The notes: generated by a model from the sequence alone, not told the origin. Positions 34,313 through 44,209 are shown, counted from the first letter of the stretch. The stretch: DNA of 64,000 nucleotides from Ruegeria denitrificans (GCF_001458295.1 NZ_CYUD01000006.1:62001-126000), one strand, 5' to 3'. Numbers and translations are program-made.

Positions 34313-34645
34313 TTGAAGAATGTGCTTTTTGTCTGTGGTAAAGCGCGGATGCGCAGCCCTACGGCCGCCGACATAGTGGCTAAATGGCCGGGCTACTGCA
34401 CTGATTTTGCAGGTCTCAGCCGGGATGCTGATGAGAGACTCTCATCTGATCACATTGAGTGGGCGGATGTGATTTTTGTAATGGACAGGCGTCAGAAAAA
34501 GCGTCTGTCGAATCAATTTGACGATATTTTAAGGGACACCAAGGTTGTTGTTCTGGGTGTCCCCGATCGATTTGACTACATGTCGCCAGAATTAGTTGCT
34601 TTCATGATGCCAAAGTTGAAGCAAGTTCTGGTTGCCCCGGCTTAG
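34313..34645 (+). CDS. Short low-molecular-weight protein tyrosine phosphatase-like protein
   Basis: 110 residues. The N-terminal loop VCGKARMRSPTA keeps the CX5RS pattern of LMW tyrosine phosphatases (Cys8, Arg14), but the loop sequence is atypical and the protein is ~40 residues shorter than standard LMW-PTPs. The usual C-terminal DPY aspartate loop is not obvious; VPDRFDYMSPEL may stand in for it. The coding sequence is visibly A/T-rich compared with its neighbours. The start is a TTG at 34313; no ATG can be used without losing the catalytic loop. The stop overlaps the thioredoxin-like gene by 4 bases. Confidence 0.7.
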   Translation: MKNVLFVCGKARMRSPTAADIVAKWPGYCTDFAGLSRDADERLSSDHIEWADVIFVMDRRQKKRLSNQFDDILRDTKVVVLGVPDRFDYMSPELVAFMMPKLKQVLVAPA

Positions 34646-35208
34646 CTTTCAGTGCCTACCAGCGTCGCGATAATCGCCTTGGCGCTTTCGGAATTCCATT
34701 CCGCATCACCAATCAGCCGGGCTATTTCCTGACCTTCGGGGTTCAGGATGACCGTGATCGGCAGCGCGACGACGCCAAACTCACGCGCGGCGGCTGAACC
34801 GGGGTCCTGATGGCGGGGCAGGTTGTTGATGCCGTTTTCCTCGAAGAACTTCTTGATCCCGGCGGGCGAGTTGCGCCCAGTGGCGAGGGTAAGAACCTCG
34901 AACTTGTCGCCGCCGAATTCTTCCTGCAGCTCGGCGATCTGCGGCATTTCTTTGCGGCATGGTGCACACCAGGTCGCCCAGAAATTCACTAGAACATATT
35001 TACCTGCATAATCCTCAAGTGTGCCAACACCGCCATCGTCTTCCAGCTGGAATTCGATTGTCTTGGCGGCCTTGGGTTCAGAATGCAGTATCAGGCGTTT
35101 CAGGGTGCCGTCGCGCAGCGGACCAAGAGTTTCGGCATCCGTGGCCAAAGCCGCGTTTGCACCCAGCGCAAGGGCAAGATAAAGGGGGATCAGACGAAAT
35201 AGGCGCAT
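34642..35208 (-). CDS. Exported TlpA-like thiol-disulfide oxidoreductase
   Basis: 188 residues with a signal peptide ([22 protein letters not shown]) and a thioredoxin fold. The active-site motif is [13 protein letters not shown] near residue 80; a cis-proline follows in [14 protein letters not shown]. TlpA/ResA-type proteins reduce periplasmic disulfides, for example in cytochrome maturation. The ATG at 35208 with GGAG upstream gives the signal peptide its normal length; the open frame continues to 35367 but those residues lack coding character. It is divergent from argH, 21 bases apart. Confidence 0.92.
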   Translation of the reverse strand: MRLFRLIPLYLALALGANAALATDAETLGPLRDGTLKRLILHSEPKAAKTIEFQLEDDGGVGTLEDYAGKYVLVNFWATWCAPCRKEMPQIAELQEEFGGDKFEVLTLATGRNSPAGIKKFFEENGINNLPRHQDPGSAAAREFGVVALPITVILNPEGQEIARLIGDAEWNSESAKAIIATLVGTES

Positions 35209-35229
35209 ATCAACTCCGGGTTTTCTTAC

Positions 35230-36618
35230 ATGACCGATCAATCTTCGAACCAGATGTGGGGCGGCCGCTTTGCCGCAGGTCCAGACGCGATCATGGAGGC
35301 AATCAACGCCTCGATCGGGTTCGATCAGCGGATGGCAGCCCAGGACATCGCAGGCTCGCGCGCCCATGCCGCCATGCTGGCCGCCACAGGCGTTATAACT
35401 GATAGTGACGCACAGGCCATTCGGGAAGGGCTGCTCACCGTTTTGTCAGAAATCCAGAACGGAGAATTTCAGTTCTCGACCGCGCTGGAAGACATCCACA
35501 TGAATGTCGAAGCACGCCTGAAAGAGGTGATCGGCGAGCCCGCAGGCCGTTTGCACACAGGCCGGTCGCGTAATGACCAAGTCGCGACCGATTTCAAACT
35601 GTGGGTGCGCGATCAACTGGACGCTGCGGAATCGGGCTTGTTGGCCCTGATCCGCGCGCTTTTGGCGCAGGCCGAGGCCGGTGCCGATTGGGTCATGCCA
35701 GGCTTTACCCATCTGCAAACCGCGCAGCCGGTGACATGGGGCCACCACATGATGGCCTATGTCGAGATGTTTGGCCGTGATCTTTCACGCGTCCGCGACG
35801 CGCGCGCACGAATGAACGAATCCCCACTGGGGGCGGCTGCGCTGGCGGGTACGTCCTTCCCCATCGACCGCCAAATGACGGCCGAGGCGCTGGGCTTTGA
35901 TCGCCCCGCCGCAAACTCTCTGGACGCCGTAAGCGACCGCGATTTTGCGTTGGAATTTTTGTCCTCCGCCTCGATCTGCGCCGTCCATTTGTCGCGCTTT
36001 GCAGAGGAACTGGTGATCTGGTCCTCGGCCCAGTTCCGGTTTGTCACGCTGTCCGATCGCTTCTCGACCGGTTCGTCAATCATGCCGCAGAAAAAGAATC
36101 CCGATGCGGCGGAACTGATCCGCGCCAAGGTGGGCCGTATCTATGGCGCCAACACTGCGCTTATGATGGTGATGAAAGGCCTGCCGCTGGCCTATTCTAA
36201 GGATATGCAGGAAGACAAGGAACAGGTCTTTGACGCCGCGGACAACTGGATGCTGGCGCTGGCGGCGATGGAAGGTATGGTCAAGGACATGACCGCCAAC
36301 CGTGAAAGCCTTGCCGCCGCTGCCGGGTCTGGTTTCTCGACCGCGACCGATCTGGCTGACTGGCTGGTGCGGGTGCTGGGCCTGCCGTTCCGCGATGCGC
36401 ACCACGTTACTGGTTCACTAGTGGCCATGGCCGAAAGCAAGGGCTGCGACCTGCCAGACCTGACGCTGGAAGATATGCAATCGGTCCATGCGGATATCAC
36501 CGATGATGTCTATTCTGTCCTTACCGTCCAAAATTCGGTAAACTCGCGCCAGTCCTATGGTGGCACCGCTCCGGATCAGGTACGTGCCCAGGTCAAGCGA
36601 TGGAAGGCGCTGGTATGA
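35230..36618 (+). CDS. argH: Argininosuccinate lyase
   Basis: A 462-residue enzyme for the last step of arginine synthesis, splitting argininosuccinate into arginine and fumarate. Diagnostic blocks are QMWGGRF at the start, [29 protein letters not shown], and the fumarase-superfamily signature [20 protein letters not shown] with the catalytic serine loop. Length is normal. The 3' end overlaps the first of two tiny lipoprotein genes (ATGA), and lysA follows, an order seen in other alphaproteobacteria. Confidence 0.97.
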   Translation: MTDQSSNQMWGGRFAAGPDAIMEAINASIGFDQRMAAQDIAGSRAHAAMLAATGVITDSDAQAIREGLLTVLSEIQNGEFQFSTALEDIHMNVEARLKEVIGEPAGRLHTGRSRNDQVATDFKLWVRDQLDAAESGLLALIRALLAQAEAGADWVMPGFTHLQTAQPVTWGHHMMAYVEMFGRDLSRVRDARARMNESPLGAAALAGTSFPIDRQMTAEALGFDRPAANSLDAVSDRDFALEFLSSASICAVHLSRFAEELVIWSSAQFRFVTLSDRFSTGSSIMPQKKNPDAAELIRAKVGRIYGANTALMMVMKGLPLAYSKDMQEDKEQVFDAADNWMLALAAMEGMVKDMTANRESLAAAAGSGFSTATDLADWLVRVLGLPFRDAHHVTGSLVAMAESKGCDLPDLTLEDMQSVHADITDDVYSVLTVQNSVNSRQSYGGTAPDQVRAQVKRWKALV

Positions 36619-36800
36619 TGCATATACTCCGTGTGGTCCTGCTGATTGTGGCCGGGTTCGCCTTGGCTGCCTGCGGTGCTGATGGTGAGCCAATCCAACC
36701 CACGATGAGCGCCAATGTCGGAGTCGGCAGCAGTGGCACCCATGTCGGCGGTGGCGTTGGTTTTCGGCGCGGTGGGCTAGGTGTTTACCTGGGGATTTAA
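36615..36800 (+). CDS. Small lipoprotein between argH and lysA (first)
   Basis: 61 residues: signal sequence with lipobox LAAC (Cys20), then a glycine-rich tail with alternating Val/Gly ([26 protein letters not shown]). The start overlaps the argH stop. The position matches where alphaproteobacteria usually carry the LptM-type small lipoprotein before lysA, but the GQKGPL-like segment after the cysteine is absent ([10 protein letters not shown] instead). Confidence 0.75.
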   Translation: MMHILRVVLLIVAGFALAACGADGEPIQPTMSANVGVGSSGTHVGGGVGFRRGGLGVYLGI

Positions 36801-36889
36801 ATCTCAGAGGTAATCGCGTTTCACCTGAACCGCGCTCTGTTTTTCGTTTAGTTGGCTTGACGCCGAATTTCTTGGACTAAGATGACAAT

Positions 36890-37039
36890 ATGAAAATTTT
36901 TGGCCTGATCCTGACTCTAGCAGTTCTTGCGGCCTGCGAACCTTCGCACAATTCCCGCCCCGAGCCCGAGGCGAATTCGGGCAGTTCTGGCGTTTCCGTC
37001 TCGGGCTATGGCCGGGTCGGCGTTTCCGTCACCAACTGA
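36890..37039 (+). CDS. Small lipoprotein between argH and lysA (second)
   Basis: 49 residues: signal sequence with lipobox LAAC (Cys16), a proline/glutamate spacer, then SSGVSVSGYGRVGVSVTN. The tail has the same Ser/Gly/Val alternation as the gene before it, so the two may be diverged duplicates. It is too short for common ORF cut-offs. No strong ribosome site is visible (GATGACAAT before the ATG). lysA starts 65 bases later. Confidence 0.68.
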   Translation: MKIFGLILTLAVLAACEPSHNSRPEPEANSGSSGVSVSGYGRVGVSVTN

Positions 37040-37104
37040 CCGACCGCCACCGAATGTGCGGAAGCCATTGATCCGCAGGTCCGTTTTGGTCTAAGCGCGC
37101 AGTC

Positions 37105-38370
37105 ATGGATCACTTTCTCTACCGCGACGGCGCGCTTTACGCCGAGGATGTCCCAATCTCCGAAATCGCTGCTGCGGTCGGAACCCCGTTTTACGTTTAT
37201 TCGACGGCGACTCTGTTGCGCCATTTCCAGCTGTTCGATGATGCACTGGAAGGAACCGACCACCTTGTCTGCTATGCGATGAAGGCGGCCAGCAATCAGG
37301 CAATCCTGAGGACGCTGGCGCAGGCGGGCGCAGGGATGGACGTGGTTTCGGGCGGGGAATACCTGCGCGCCAAGGTGGCGGGTGTGCCGGGTGACAAGAT
37401 CGTGTTCTCGGGAGTAGGCAAAACCGCGGATGAAATCCGGGCTGCGCTGACCGGTGGTATCCGCCAGTTCAACGTCGAATCCGAGCCTGAGATGGAAGTG
37501 ATCAACGCAGTTGCGCTGGAATTGGGTGTGGTCGCGCCGATCACCGTGCGGGTGAACCCGGACGTGGATGCCAAGACCCACGCCAAGATCGCTACTGGTA
37601 AGTCCGAAAACAAGTTCGGCATTCCCATCACCCGTGCGTCCGAGGTTTATGCTCATGCAGCGACCTTGCCGGGGCTCGAGGTGATTGGCATCGACGTCCA
37701 TATCGGCTCGCAACTGACCGAGCTGGAGCCGTTCGAACTGGCTTATACCAAAGTCGCCGAGTTGACCGAGCAACTGCGTGCCGAGGGCCATAACATCCGC
37801 CGTCTTGATCTGGGCGGGGGCTTGGGCATTCCTTATACCCGCGCCAACGACGCACCGCCGCTGCCGGTGGAATATGGCGCGCTGATCAAGAAAACGCTGG
37901 GCCATCTGGGCTGCGAGATCGAGATCGAACCGGGCCGCCTGATCGCGGGTAATGCTGGTTTGATGGTCAGCAAGGTGATTTATGTGAAATCCGGCGAGGG
38001 GCGCGATTTCCTGATCCTCGACGGGGCCATGAATGATCTGATCCGCCCTGCGATGTACGAGGCGTATCACGATATCGTTGCCGTGCAGGAACCCGCGCCG
38101 GGCGTTGAACAACAGCCCTATGATATCGTCGGCCCTGTGTGTGAGACCGGCGATACGTTTGCAAAACAGCGCAATATGCCGCCGCTTGCGCCGGGCGATC
38201 TGGTCGCCTTTCGCAGCGCCGGAGCCTATGGGGCGGTGATGGCCAGCGAATACAATACCCGCCCCCTGATCCCCGAGGTTTTGGTCCATGGGGATCAATT
38301 TGCAGTTATTCGTGAACGGCCGAGCTTTGACGAAATCATAAACCGCGATACCATACCCGGGTGGCTTTGA
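37105..38370 (+). CDS. lysA: Diaminopimelate decarboxylase
   Basis: A 421-residue PLP enzyme making lysine from meso-diaminopimelate. The PLP lysine is in CYAMKAASNQAILR near residue 56; VSGGEYLRAKVAGV, DVHIGSQLTEL, LDLGGGLGIPY and the substrate motif CETGDTFAKQ are all present. Length is standard. It lies after the two lipoprotein genes and before the TIGR02302 gene, 36 bases apart, which suggests one transcript from argH. Confidence 0.97.
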   Translation: MDHFLYRDGALYAEDVPISEIAAAVGTPFYVYSTATLLRHFQLFDDALEGTDHLVCYAMKAASNQAILRTLAQAGAGMDVVSGGEYLRAKVAGVPGDKIVFSGVGKTADEIRAALTGGIRQFNVESEPEMEVINAVALELGVVAPITVRVNPDVDAKTHAKIATGKSENKFGIPITRASEVYAHAATLPGLEVIGIDVHIGSQLTELEPFELAYTKVAELTEQLRAEGHNIRRLDLGGGLGIPYTRANDAPPLPVEYGALIKKTLGHLGCEIEIEPGRLIAGNAGLMVSKVIYVKSGEGRDFLILDGAMNDLIRPAMYEAYHDIVAVQEPAPGVEQQPYDIVGPVCETGDTFAKQRNMPPLAPGDLVAFRSAGAYGAVMASEYNTRPLIPEVLVHGDQFAVIRERPSFDEIINRDTIPGWL

Positions 38371-38406
38371 CGCGATAACCGCGCGGGCCCGCTCAGGAGG
38401 CCTGCC

Positions 38407-40944
38407 TTGACCGCAAGACATAACCTGCCGATTCCAAGACTGTCTCTGTGGCTGACGCATGCAGGGATGCTGGCCGAGCAGGTTTTGCGCGCCTTTTGGC
38501 CTTTTTTCTCAATTTTCATGGCAATTCTGGCCGTTTTGATGCTGGGATTGCAAGATCATGTCCGTGTCGAAATGGTCTGGGCTGCGGGTGCTATCGCTGC
38601 GATTGCCGTGATGGCGACGCTGGTTTGGGGTTTCAGGCGATTCCACCTCCCCAGCCGGGCCGAAGCGCTGATGCGGTTGGATGCGTCATTGCCGGGGCGC
38701 CCGATTCAGGCGCTTATGGACGATCAGGCCATTGGGGCAATGGATGCGGAATCGGTGGCTTTGTGGCAGGCGCATCAAACGCGCATGGCGCAACGCGCTG
38801 CGCAGGCCGAGCCTGTCAAACCGGATTTGCGATTGGCTGACCGTGATCCCTATGCCCTGCGCTACTCTGCCTTGCTGGCGCTGGTGATCGCAGGACTGTT
38901 CGGGTCTTTCTGGCGCATTGGTTCCGTGGCCGAAATGACTCCGGGCGCAGCCATAGCCGGACAAGGGCCTAGTTGGGAAGGCTGGGTGGAGCCGCCGCGC
39001 TATACCGGATTGCCGACACTGTACTTGGCGGATCAATCCGGCACGACGTTGTCAGTGCCGCAAGGCAGCCGCATCACCCTGCGCTTCTATGGAGAGGTTG
39101 GTGACCATAGCCTGACCGAGACGACTTCACCAATAGGTGCTGAGAGCGCATCCGAGCCGGAACAGGATTTTGTCGCCACCCGTTCGGGTCAATTGACAAT
39201 TGATGGCCCGGCAGGTCGCGATTGGGCCGTGAATGTCATTGCGGATACATCACCGAAGATCGCTGTGGCCGAAGATGCCGAGGCCGAAGCAGGCGGACGC
39301 ATGAAGCTGCTTTTTGCGGCAGCGGATGATTATGGCGTAGTCTCTGGCTCGGCCGTGATCGCGCTGGACCTGCCCGAGGTCAGCCGCCGTTATGGTCTGG
39401 CCACGGCGCCCGAACCACGCGATGTTATCCAAGTAGAACTGCCGATGCCAATCATCGGCGACCGGATGGATTTCAACGAAGCCCTGATCGAGGATTTCTC
39501 ACAGCATCCATGGGCGCATCTGCCGGTAAAGATCACCCTGACCGCGCGGGATGCAGCAGATCAGGACGGTCATTCTGAACCTTATCAAACCAACTTACCT
39601 GCGCGGCGCTTTTTTGATCCGCTGGCCGCAGCGGTGATCGAACAGCGGCGCGATCTGCTGTGGGCGCGGGACAATGCGACCCGGGTGTCTCGGATCCTGC
39701 GTGCGGTATCGCATTTGCCCGAAGGTTTCTTCCGGTCCGAAACCGCATATCTGCGTTTGCGCGTGACTCTGCGGCGGTTGGAAATGTTCGACGACTATGG
39801 GCTGACGTTGGAACAACAGGAAGAAATTGCCCAGGCTCTGTGGGATCTGGCGATTATCATCGAAGAGGGCACGCTGGCTGATGCGCTGGAGCGCATGCGT
39901 CGCGCGCAGGAGCGCCTGTCCGAGGCGATGAAGAACGGCGCCACCGATGAGGAAATCACTGAATTGATGCAAGAGCTGCGCGAGGCAACGCAGGACTACA
40001 TGCGCCAATTGCAGCGTCTGGCGCAGGAAAATGGTGAGTTTGACCAGAACCAGCAAAGCCAGAACGACGATGCCCTGCAGATGACGCAGGATGACCTGCA
40101 ACGGATGATGGACCGCATTCAGGAACTGATGGAACAGGGCCGCATGGCTGAGGCGCAGCAGGCGCTGGAAGAGTTCCAGCGGATGATGGAGAATATGCGC
40201 GTCACTCAGGGCCAGGGTCAGGGTCAGCAATCCGAGGGCGAACAGGCGATGGAAGGGTTGGCTGAAACCCTGCGTGAACAGCAGGGTCTTAGCGATCAGG
40301 CCTTCCGCGATTTGCAGGAACAGTTCAACCCGGGCGCTCAGGCGGGCGAAAGCCAGGGCAACGAAGGCCGCAACGGCGGTCAGGGCCGTGGGCAAAGCCA
40401 CGAAGGCCAGGGCGGTCGAGGTTCCGATCAAGACAGCGACGGTGAGCAAGGTCAGGGATCACTGGCTGACCGCCAGCAAGCCCTGCGCGATGAATTGGGC
40501 CGCCAGCAGCAGAACTTGCCCGGAGCGGGTACGTCCGAAGGCGACGCCGCGCGCGATGCGTTGGGCCGGGCCGGGCGGGCCATGGATGAGGCCGAGAATG
40601 CGCTGCGCAATGATGATCTGGCCGACGCGATCGACAGCCAGTCCGAGGCGATGGAAGCCCTGCGCGAAGGTATGCGGTCCCTGGGTGAGGCATTGGCCCA
40701 AAATCAGCAGAACCAACCGGGCCAGGGGTCGCAAGAAGGTGATATGCAGGCCAACAGCCGCGATCCGCTTGGCCGCAGCCCGGGCGCAAACGGGTCGATT
40801 TCGACCGATGACAGCCTGTTGCAGGGCGAAGATGTCTATCGCCGTGCACGCGAATTGCTGGACGAAATCCGTCGCCGTACCGGCGATACGGACCGTCCTC
40901 AGATCGAATTGGAATACCTCAAGCGGCTGTTGGAGCGGTTCTAG
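38407..40944 (+). CDS. TIGR02302 (DUF4175) family membrane protein
   Basis: 845 residues. Two membrane helices near the N-terminus (about 35-80) and one near 155-175 are followed by a large, probably extracytoplasmic region with long coiled coils, ending in a Gln/Gly/Asp-rich stretch (about 595-690, e.g. EGQGGRGSDQDSDGEQGQGS) and a helical C-terminus. The family is alphaproteobacterial, conserved next to lysA, and has no known function. The TTG start at 38407 is supported by AGGAGG 6 bases upstream. Confidence 0.9.
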   Translation: MTARHNLPIPRLSLWLTHAGMLAEQVLRAFWPFFSIFMAILAVLMLGLQDHVRVEMVWAAGAIAAIAVMATLVWGFRRFHLPSRAEALMRLDASLPGRPIQALMDDQAIGAMDAESVALWQAHQTRMAQRAAQAEPVKPDLRLADRDPYALRYSALLALVIAGLFGSFWRIGSVAEMTPGAAIAGQGPSWEGWVEPPRYTGLPTLYLADQSGTTLSVPQGSRITLRFYGEVGDHSLTETTSPIGAESASEPEQDFVATRSGQLTIDGPAGRDWAVNVIADTSPKIAVAEDAEAEAGGRMKLLFAAADDYGVVSGSAVIALDLPEVSRRYGLATAPEPRDVIQVELPMPIIGDRMDFNEALIEDFSQHPWAHLPVKITLTARDAADQDGHSEPYQTNLPARRFFDPLAAAVIEQRRDLLWARDNATRVSRILRAVSHLPEGFFRSETAYLRLRVTLRRLEMFDDYGLTLEQQEEIAQALWDLAIIIEEGTLADALERMRRAQERLSEAMKNGATDEEITELMQELREATQDYMRQLQRLAQENGEFDQNQQSQNDDALQMTQDDLQRMMDRIQELMEQGRMAEAQQALEEFQRMMENMRVTQGQGQGQQSEGEQAMEGLAETLREQQGLSDQAFRDLQEQFNPGAQAGESQGNEGRNGGQGRGQSHEGQGGRGSDQDSDGEQGQGSLADRQQALRDELGRQQQNLPGAGTSEGDAARDALGRAGRAMDEAENALRNDDLADAIDSQSEAMEALREGMRSLGEALAQNQQNQPGQGSQEGDMQANSRDPLGRSPGANGSISTDDSLLQGEDVYRRARELLDEIRRRTGDTDRPQIELEYLKRLLERF

Positions 40945-40962
40945 GCCCGCCCGATAACCAGT

Positions 40963-41712
40963 TTAGTTCTGCGCGGTCCCCGAGGTCTGCGCCTCAAGCC
41001 ACAACCGCGCCTGATCTACCATTGACACATAAGGGTCCAGGATCGGCTCGGCCTGTGGTACAGCCTCGCTGATTTTTTGGGCGTTGCTGTAAACCAGCAG
41101 CAGAATGATGCCGACAATCAGGATTAACGCAAATCCGCGTGCAAAACCGCCCGACTTGCGTGGTGCAGGTTCTTCGTCCACTCCCATGATGTCATCGCTG
41201 CGTAGGCTGGAATTGATCGCCTCAACATCCGGTAGAGCGTCTTTCTGGCCCGCATCTTCGGCGGTTTCCGTGGCCGTCAGTTCCTTGACGGCGTGTTCGG
41301 GATCAGGCTCCGGAGGGGTATCGAGTGCCAGATCCGGCTGGGTTTCAAGACTACCACCTTCACGGGCGCGCAGGTCAGCTTCGCGAGCGGCTTCCTCTTT
41401 GAGGATGCTGGCAACTGCGGGGTCGACATTACCGGTCGCAGCAGGTTTTTCCGGTTCTGGAGCGGGCTCTGGGCTGCTTTCCACATTCACGTCGGCGGCA
41501 AATGCTTCATCTACCGGCGTGGGCGCAGGTTCTGAGGCTTTCTCCTGGTCCGGCTGCTCTTCAGCTGCGGGTGTGGGTGCGGGTCGATCCGGATACTTGT
41601 CCTGAAACCAGGTGTTCTCGCAACTTGAACACTGAACATCGCGGCCCTCTTCCGGGATGACCTCGTCTGGCACCTCATATTGGGCACTGCAATTAGGACA
41701 AGTAAGACGCAT
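40963..41712 (-). CDS. MJ0042-type zinc-finger membrane protein
   Basis: 249 residues. The N-terminus is a zinc ribbon (CPNCSAQYEVPDEVIP, then QCSSCENTWFQ; two CxxC pairs), the MJ0042 finger type. A long Pro/Glu/Ala-rich acidic linker (about 45-175) leads to one membrane helix (GFALILIVGIILLLVYSNA) and a short tail. This layout is common in alphaproteobacterial proteins of unknown role encoded near ftsEX. It is divergent from ftsE, with about 180 bases between them holding no other gene. Confidence 0.88.
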   Translation of the reverse strand: MRLTCPNCSAQYEVPDEVIPEEGRDVQCSSCENTWFQDKYPDRPAPTPAAEEQPDQEKASEPAPTPVDEAFAADVNVESSPEPAPEPEKPAATGNVDPAVASILKEEAAREADLRAREGGSLETQPDLALDTPPEPDPEHAVKELTATETAEDAGQKDALPDVEAINSSLRSDDIMGVDEEPAPRKSGGFARGFALILIVGIILLLVYSNAQKISEAVPQAEPILDPYVSMVDQARLWLEAQTSGTAQN

Positions 41713-41895
41713 GCTGCCTCCTGGTCGGGACCTCGACCTGATAATAGTTTTTTCAGGGATGATATTCCGTTAAGACCTGACCGCAAAGGGTGTTTTCGGT
41801 TTCGGAATACAATTGTCACCAATTCGACCCGGTGCAGGCATTGAAACCACAACCGCGCTAAGGCAAGAAGAGCGGCAATTAGAACGGGGGCCCCT

Positions 41896-42573
41896 GTGAT
41901 CGAGCTGGAAAATGTCAGCTACACCTATGGTGGTGGTGAATTGCTGAGCAACGTGTCCCTGCGGCTGCAGCCGGGCTCGTTTCACTTTCTGACCGGCCCT
42001 TCGGGCGCGGGTAAGACCACTTTGCTCAAGTTGTGTTACGGCGCGCTGTTATCCACATCCGGACGGCTGAGCGTGTTTGAACAGGACGTTGCCCAACTGG
42101 ATCGCGATCAGATGGCCCTGTTGCGCCGCCGGGTTGGCGTTGTGCATCAAGATTGTCGGTTTCTGGATCACATGACCCTGGCCGAGAACGTTTCAATGCC
42201 ATTGATGGTGTCGGGGCGATCAGAATCCGCGCTGCAGGACGATCTGGCCGATTTGCTGACATGGGTCGGTCTGGGCACGCGGCTGGGCGCGTACCCTCCT
42301 GAACTGTCTGGTGGCGAGCGTCAGCGTGCTGCGCTGGCCCGTGCGGTGATCCTTTCGCCCGATGTGGTTCTGGCCGATGAGCCCACAGGCAATGTAGATT
42401 GGGAAATGTCGCAACGTCTGCTGCGCCTGCTGGTCGAACTGAACAAGATGGGCAAAACAGTGTTGATCGCCACCCATGACCTGAGCCTGATCCGCGCCGC
42501 CAAAAGCCAGGTGCAGGCGCGGGTACTGCGGATCTCGCAACGGCAGGTCCAGCTTGCGGGGGCCGACCTATGA
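41896..42573 (+). CDS. ftsE: Cell division ATP-binding protein FtsE
   Basis: A 225-residue ABC ATPase that with FtsX controls peptidoglycan hydrolases at the division site. Walker A is GPSGAGKTTLLK, the signature LSGGERQRAALARA, Walker B VVLADEPTGN, and the switch histidine is in LIATHDLSL. The start is GTG at 41896. The stop overlaps ftsX by 4 bases. Confidence 0.96.
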   Translation: MIELENVSYTYGGGELLSNVSLRLQPGSFHFLTGPSGAGKTTLLKLCYGALLSTSGRLSVFEQDVAQLDRDQMALLRRRVGVVHQDCRFLDHMTLAENVSMPLMVSGRSESALQDDLADLLTWVGLGTRLGAYPPELSGGERQRAALARAVILSPDVVLADEPTGNVDWEMSQRLLRLLVELNKMGKTVLIATHDLSLIRAAKSQVQARVLRISQRQVQLAGADL

Positions 42574-43469
42574 GCAAGTGGACGATCCGGAACCTGCTAA
42601 AACGAGATGCGCGCGCTGACAGGGTGGTGCCACCCACAGGTTATACTGCGCATCTGACCCTGTTCGTATCTGGCGCGATGGCTTTCCTGGCCGTGTTTGC
42701 ACTGGCGCTGGCACTGGCATCCGGGCGGCTAGCCGACCGTTGGGCAACCGAATTGGCCGGGGCCGCCACGCTGCGGATCAACGCACCGGCAGACCAGTTG
42801 GCAGCTCAAACTGAGGCAGCGCTGACGGTGTTGACTCAAACGCCCGGTGTTGCGTCAGCACGGGCGCTGACGGCTGAAGAACAGGCTGCTTTGTTGTCGC
42901 CTTGGTTCGGATCGGACCTACCGTTGGATACGTTGCCCGTTCCACAACTGATCGAGATTGTCGAAGGTGAACCCGGTCTGGACACGACCGGGCTGCGTCT
43001 GCGATTGGGGGCCGAAGTCCCAGGTGCAGTGCTGGACGACCACACCCGCTGGCGCGAGCCGCTGGTGGATGCGGCGATGTCGCTGCGCCGACTGGGCTGG
43101 GTTGCGATCCTGCTGATAGGCGGCGCCACGGCAGCGATGATCACGCTGGCCGCCAATGCCTCACTTGCCGCGAACGCGCAAATCATCGAGGTGCTGCGTC
43201 TGGTCGGGGCCCGCGATGGCTTTATCGCTCGTGCCTTTGTCCGGCGCTTTACCTATCGGGCGTTCTTTGGGGCGGTCGTCGGGGTTCTACTAGGCATGAC
43301 CGGCGTTTTACTACTGCCCGAAGCTTCGGACGAGGGCGGGTTTCTAACCGGTCTGGGTTTTCAAGGGATTGGCTGGCTGCTGCCGGTGCTGATCCCTCTG
43401 TTGGGGGCGGCGGTGGCCTTTCTGGCCACTTGGGCCGCAGCCAGCCGTAAATTGAAGGAGCTTTCGTGA
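42570..43469 (+). CDS. ftsX: Cell division protein FtsX
   Basis: 299 residues with the FtsX layout: a cytoplasmic N-terminus, one helix (about 30-52), a periplasmic domain of ~110 residues, then three helices (about 175-200, 220-245, 270-290). LRRLGWVAILLIGGATAAMI and EVLRLVGARDGFIARAFVRRF match the permease core. It couples to FtsE in the membrane. Start and stop both overlap neighbours (ftsE and the acyltransferase gene). Confidence 0.93.
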   Translation: MSKWTIRNLLKRDARADRVVPPTGYTAHLTLFVSGAMAFLAVFALALALASGRLADRWATELAGAATLRINAPADQLAAQTEAALTVLTQTPGVASARALTAEEQAALLSPWFGSDLPLDTLPVPQLIEIVEGEPGLDTTGLRLRLGAEVPGAVLDDHTRWREPLVDAAMSLRRLGWVAILLIGGATAAMITLAANASLAANAQIIEVLRLVGARDGFIARAFVRRFTYRAFFGAVVGVLLGMTGVLLLPEASDEGGFLTGLGFQGIGWLLPVLIPLLGAAVAFLATWAAASRKLKELS

Positions 43470-44209
43470 TGGCCACAGCGTTTCAATGGGTGCGCTCTTT
43501 GATCTTCATGATCGTGATCTATGTCTGGATGCTGATCCTGGGCATCGTGTTTGCCCCTTTTGCCTTGTTCAACAAACGTGGCGCGCTGCGGGCCTGCAAG
43601 ACCTATGCCCGCACGACCCTGTGGCTGGCGCGCTGGATGGTCGGCATTCGGTCTGAGGTACGCGGAACGGTGCCGGTGGACGAAGTGGTGATCGGCGCCA
43701 AGCACCAGTCCTTTCTCGACATCATCATCATTTTCGATGCCATCCCCCACGGCAAATTCATCATGAAGAGAGAGTTGCTGTGGACCCCAGTCATCGGCAT
43801 GTACGCCCGGCGTCTGGGTTGTATCCCGGTCGATCGCGGCAAAAAGGGCGCGGCCGTGGCCAAGATGGTCAAAGACGTCGCCAAAGAGTTTACCGAACCC
43901 GGTCAGTTGGTGATCTACCCCCAGGGTACACGCGTTGCACCAGGGGTTCAGAAACCTTACAAAGTGGGCACAGCAGTTCTTTATGAAGGACTGGGATTTC
44001 CCTGTGTCCCGGTCGCGACAAATGCCGGTGTTTTTTGGCCGCGCACGGGTGTTCTGCGCAAGCCGGGTTTGGCGATTGTGGACTTTCTTGATCCGATCGA
44101 GCCCGGCGTTGCGCGCAATTCGTTTCTAGGTCGATTGGAAGACGTAATCGAAACGCGTTCCGATGCATTGATGAAAGAAGTGGGGTTTGATCCGGATGGA
44201 GTTCATTGA
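43469..44209 (+). CDS. plsC: 1-acyl-sn-glycerol-3-phosphate acyltransferase
   Basis: A 246-residue membrane-bound acyltransferase that makes phosphatidic acid from lysophosphatidic acid. The HX4D catalytic motif is in GAKHQSFLDI, the second block is MKRELLWTPVIGMYARRLG, and the glycerophosphate-binding block is YPQGTRVAPG (PQGTR where many have PEGTR). An N-terminal membrane helix is present. ATG 43469 overlaps the ftsX stop, putting lipid synthesis in one transcript with ftsEX. Confidence 0.93.
   Translation: MATAFQWVRSLIFMIVIYVWMLILGIVFAPFALFNKRGALRACKTYARTTLWLARWMVGIRSEVRGTVPVDEVVIGAKHQSFLDIIIIFDAIPHGKFIMKRELLWTPVIGMYARRLGCIPVDRGKKGAAVAKMVKDVAKEFTEPGQLVIYPQGTRVAPGVQKPYKVGTAVLYEGLGFPCVPVATNAGVFWPRTGVLRKPGLAIVDFLDPIEPGVARNSFLGRLEDVIETRSDALMKEVGFDPDGVH

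Noticed and set aside
36615..37039. Assigning lptM to one of the two small lipoproteins
   Set aside because: Position fits, but neither has the expected short conserved segment after the lipid cysteine, so I leave both unnamed.
37006..38460. Open frame of 484 codons on the minus strand
   Set aside because: Antisense to lysA, which is full length with all active-site motifs.
40200..40480. Gln/Gly-rich stretch in the TIGR02302 gene as a tandem repeat or amyloid-like element
   Set aside because: The DNA shows no exact repeat unit, and low complexity in this region is expected for the family.
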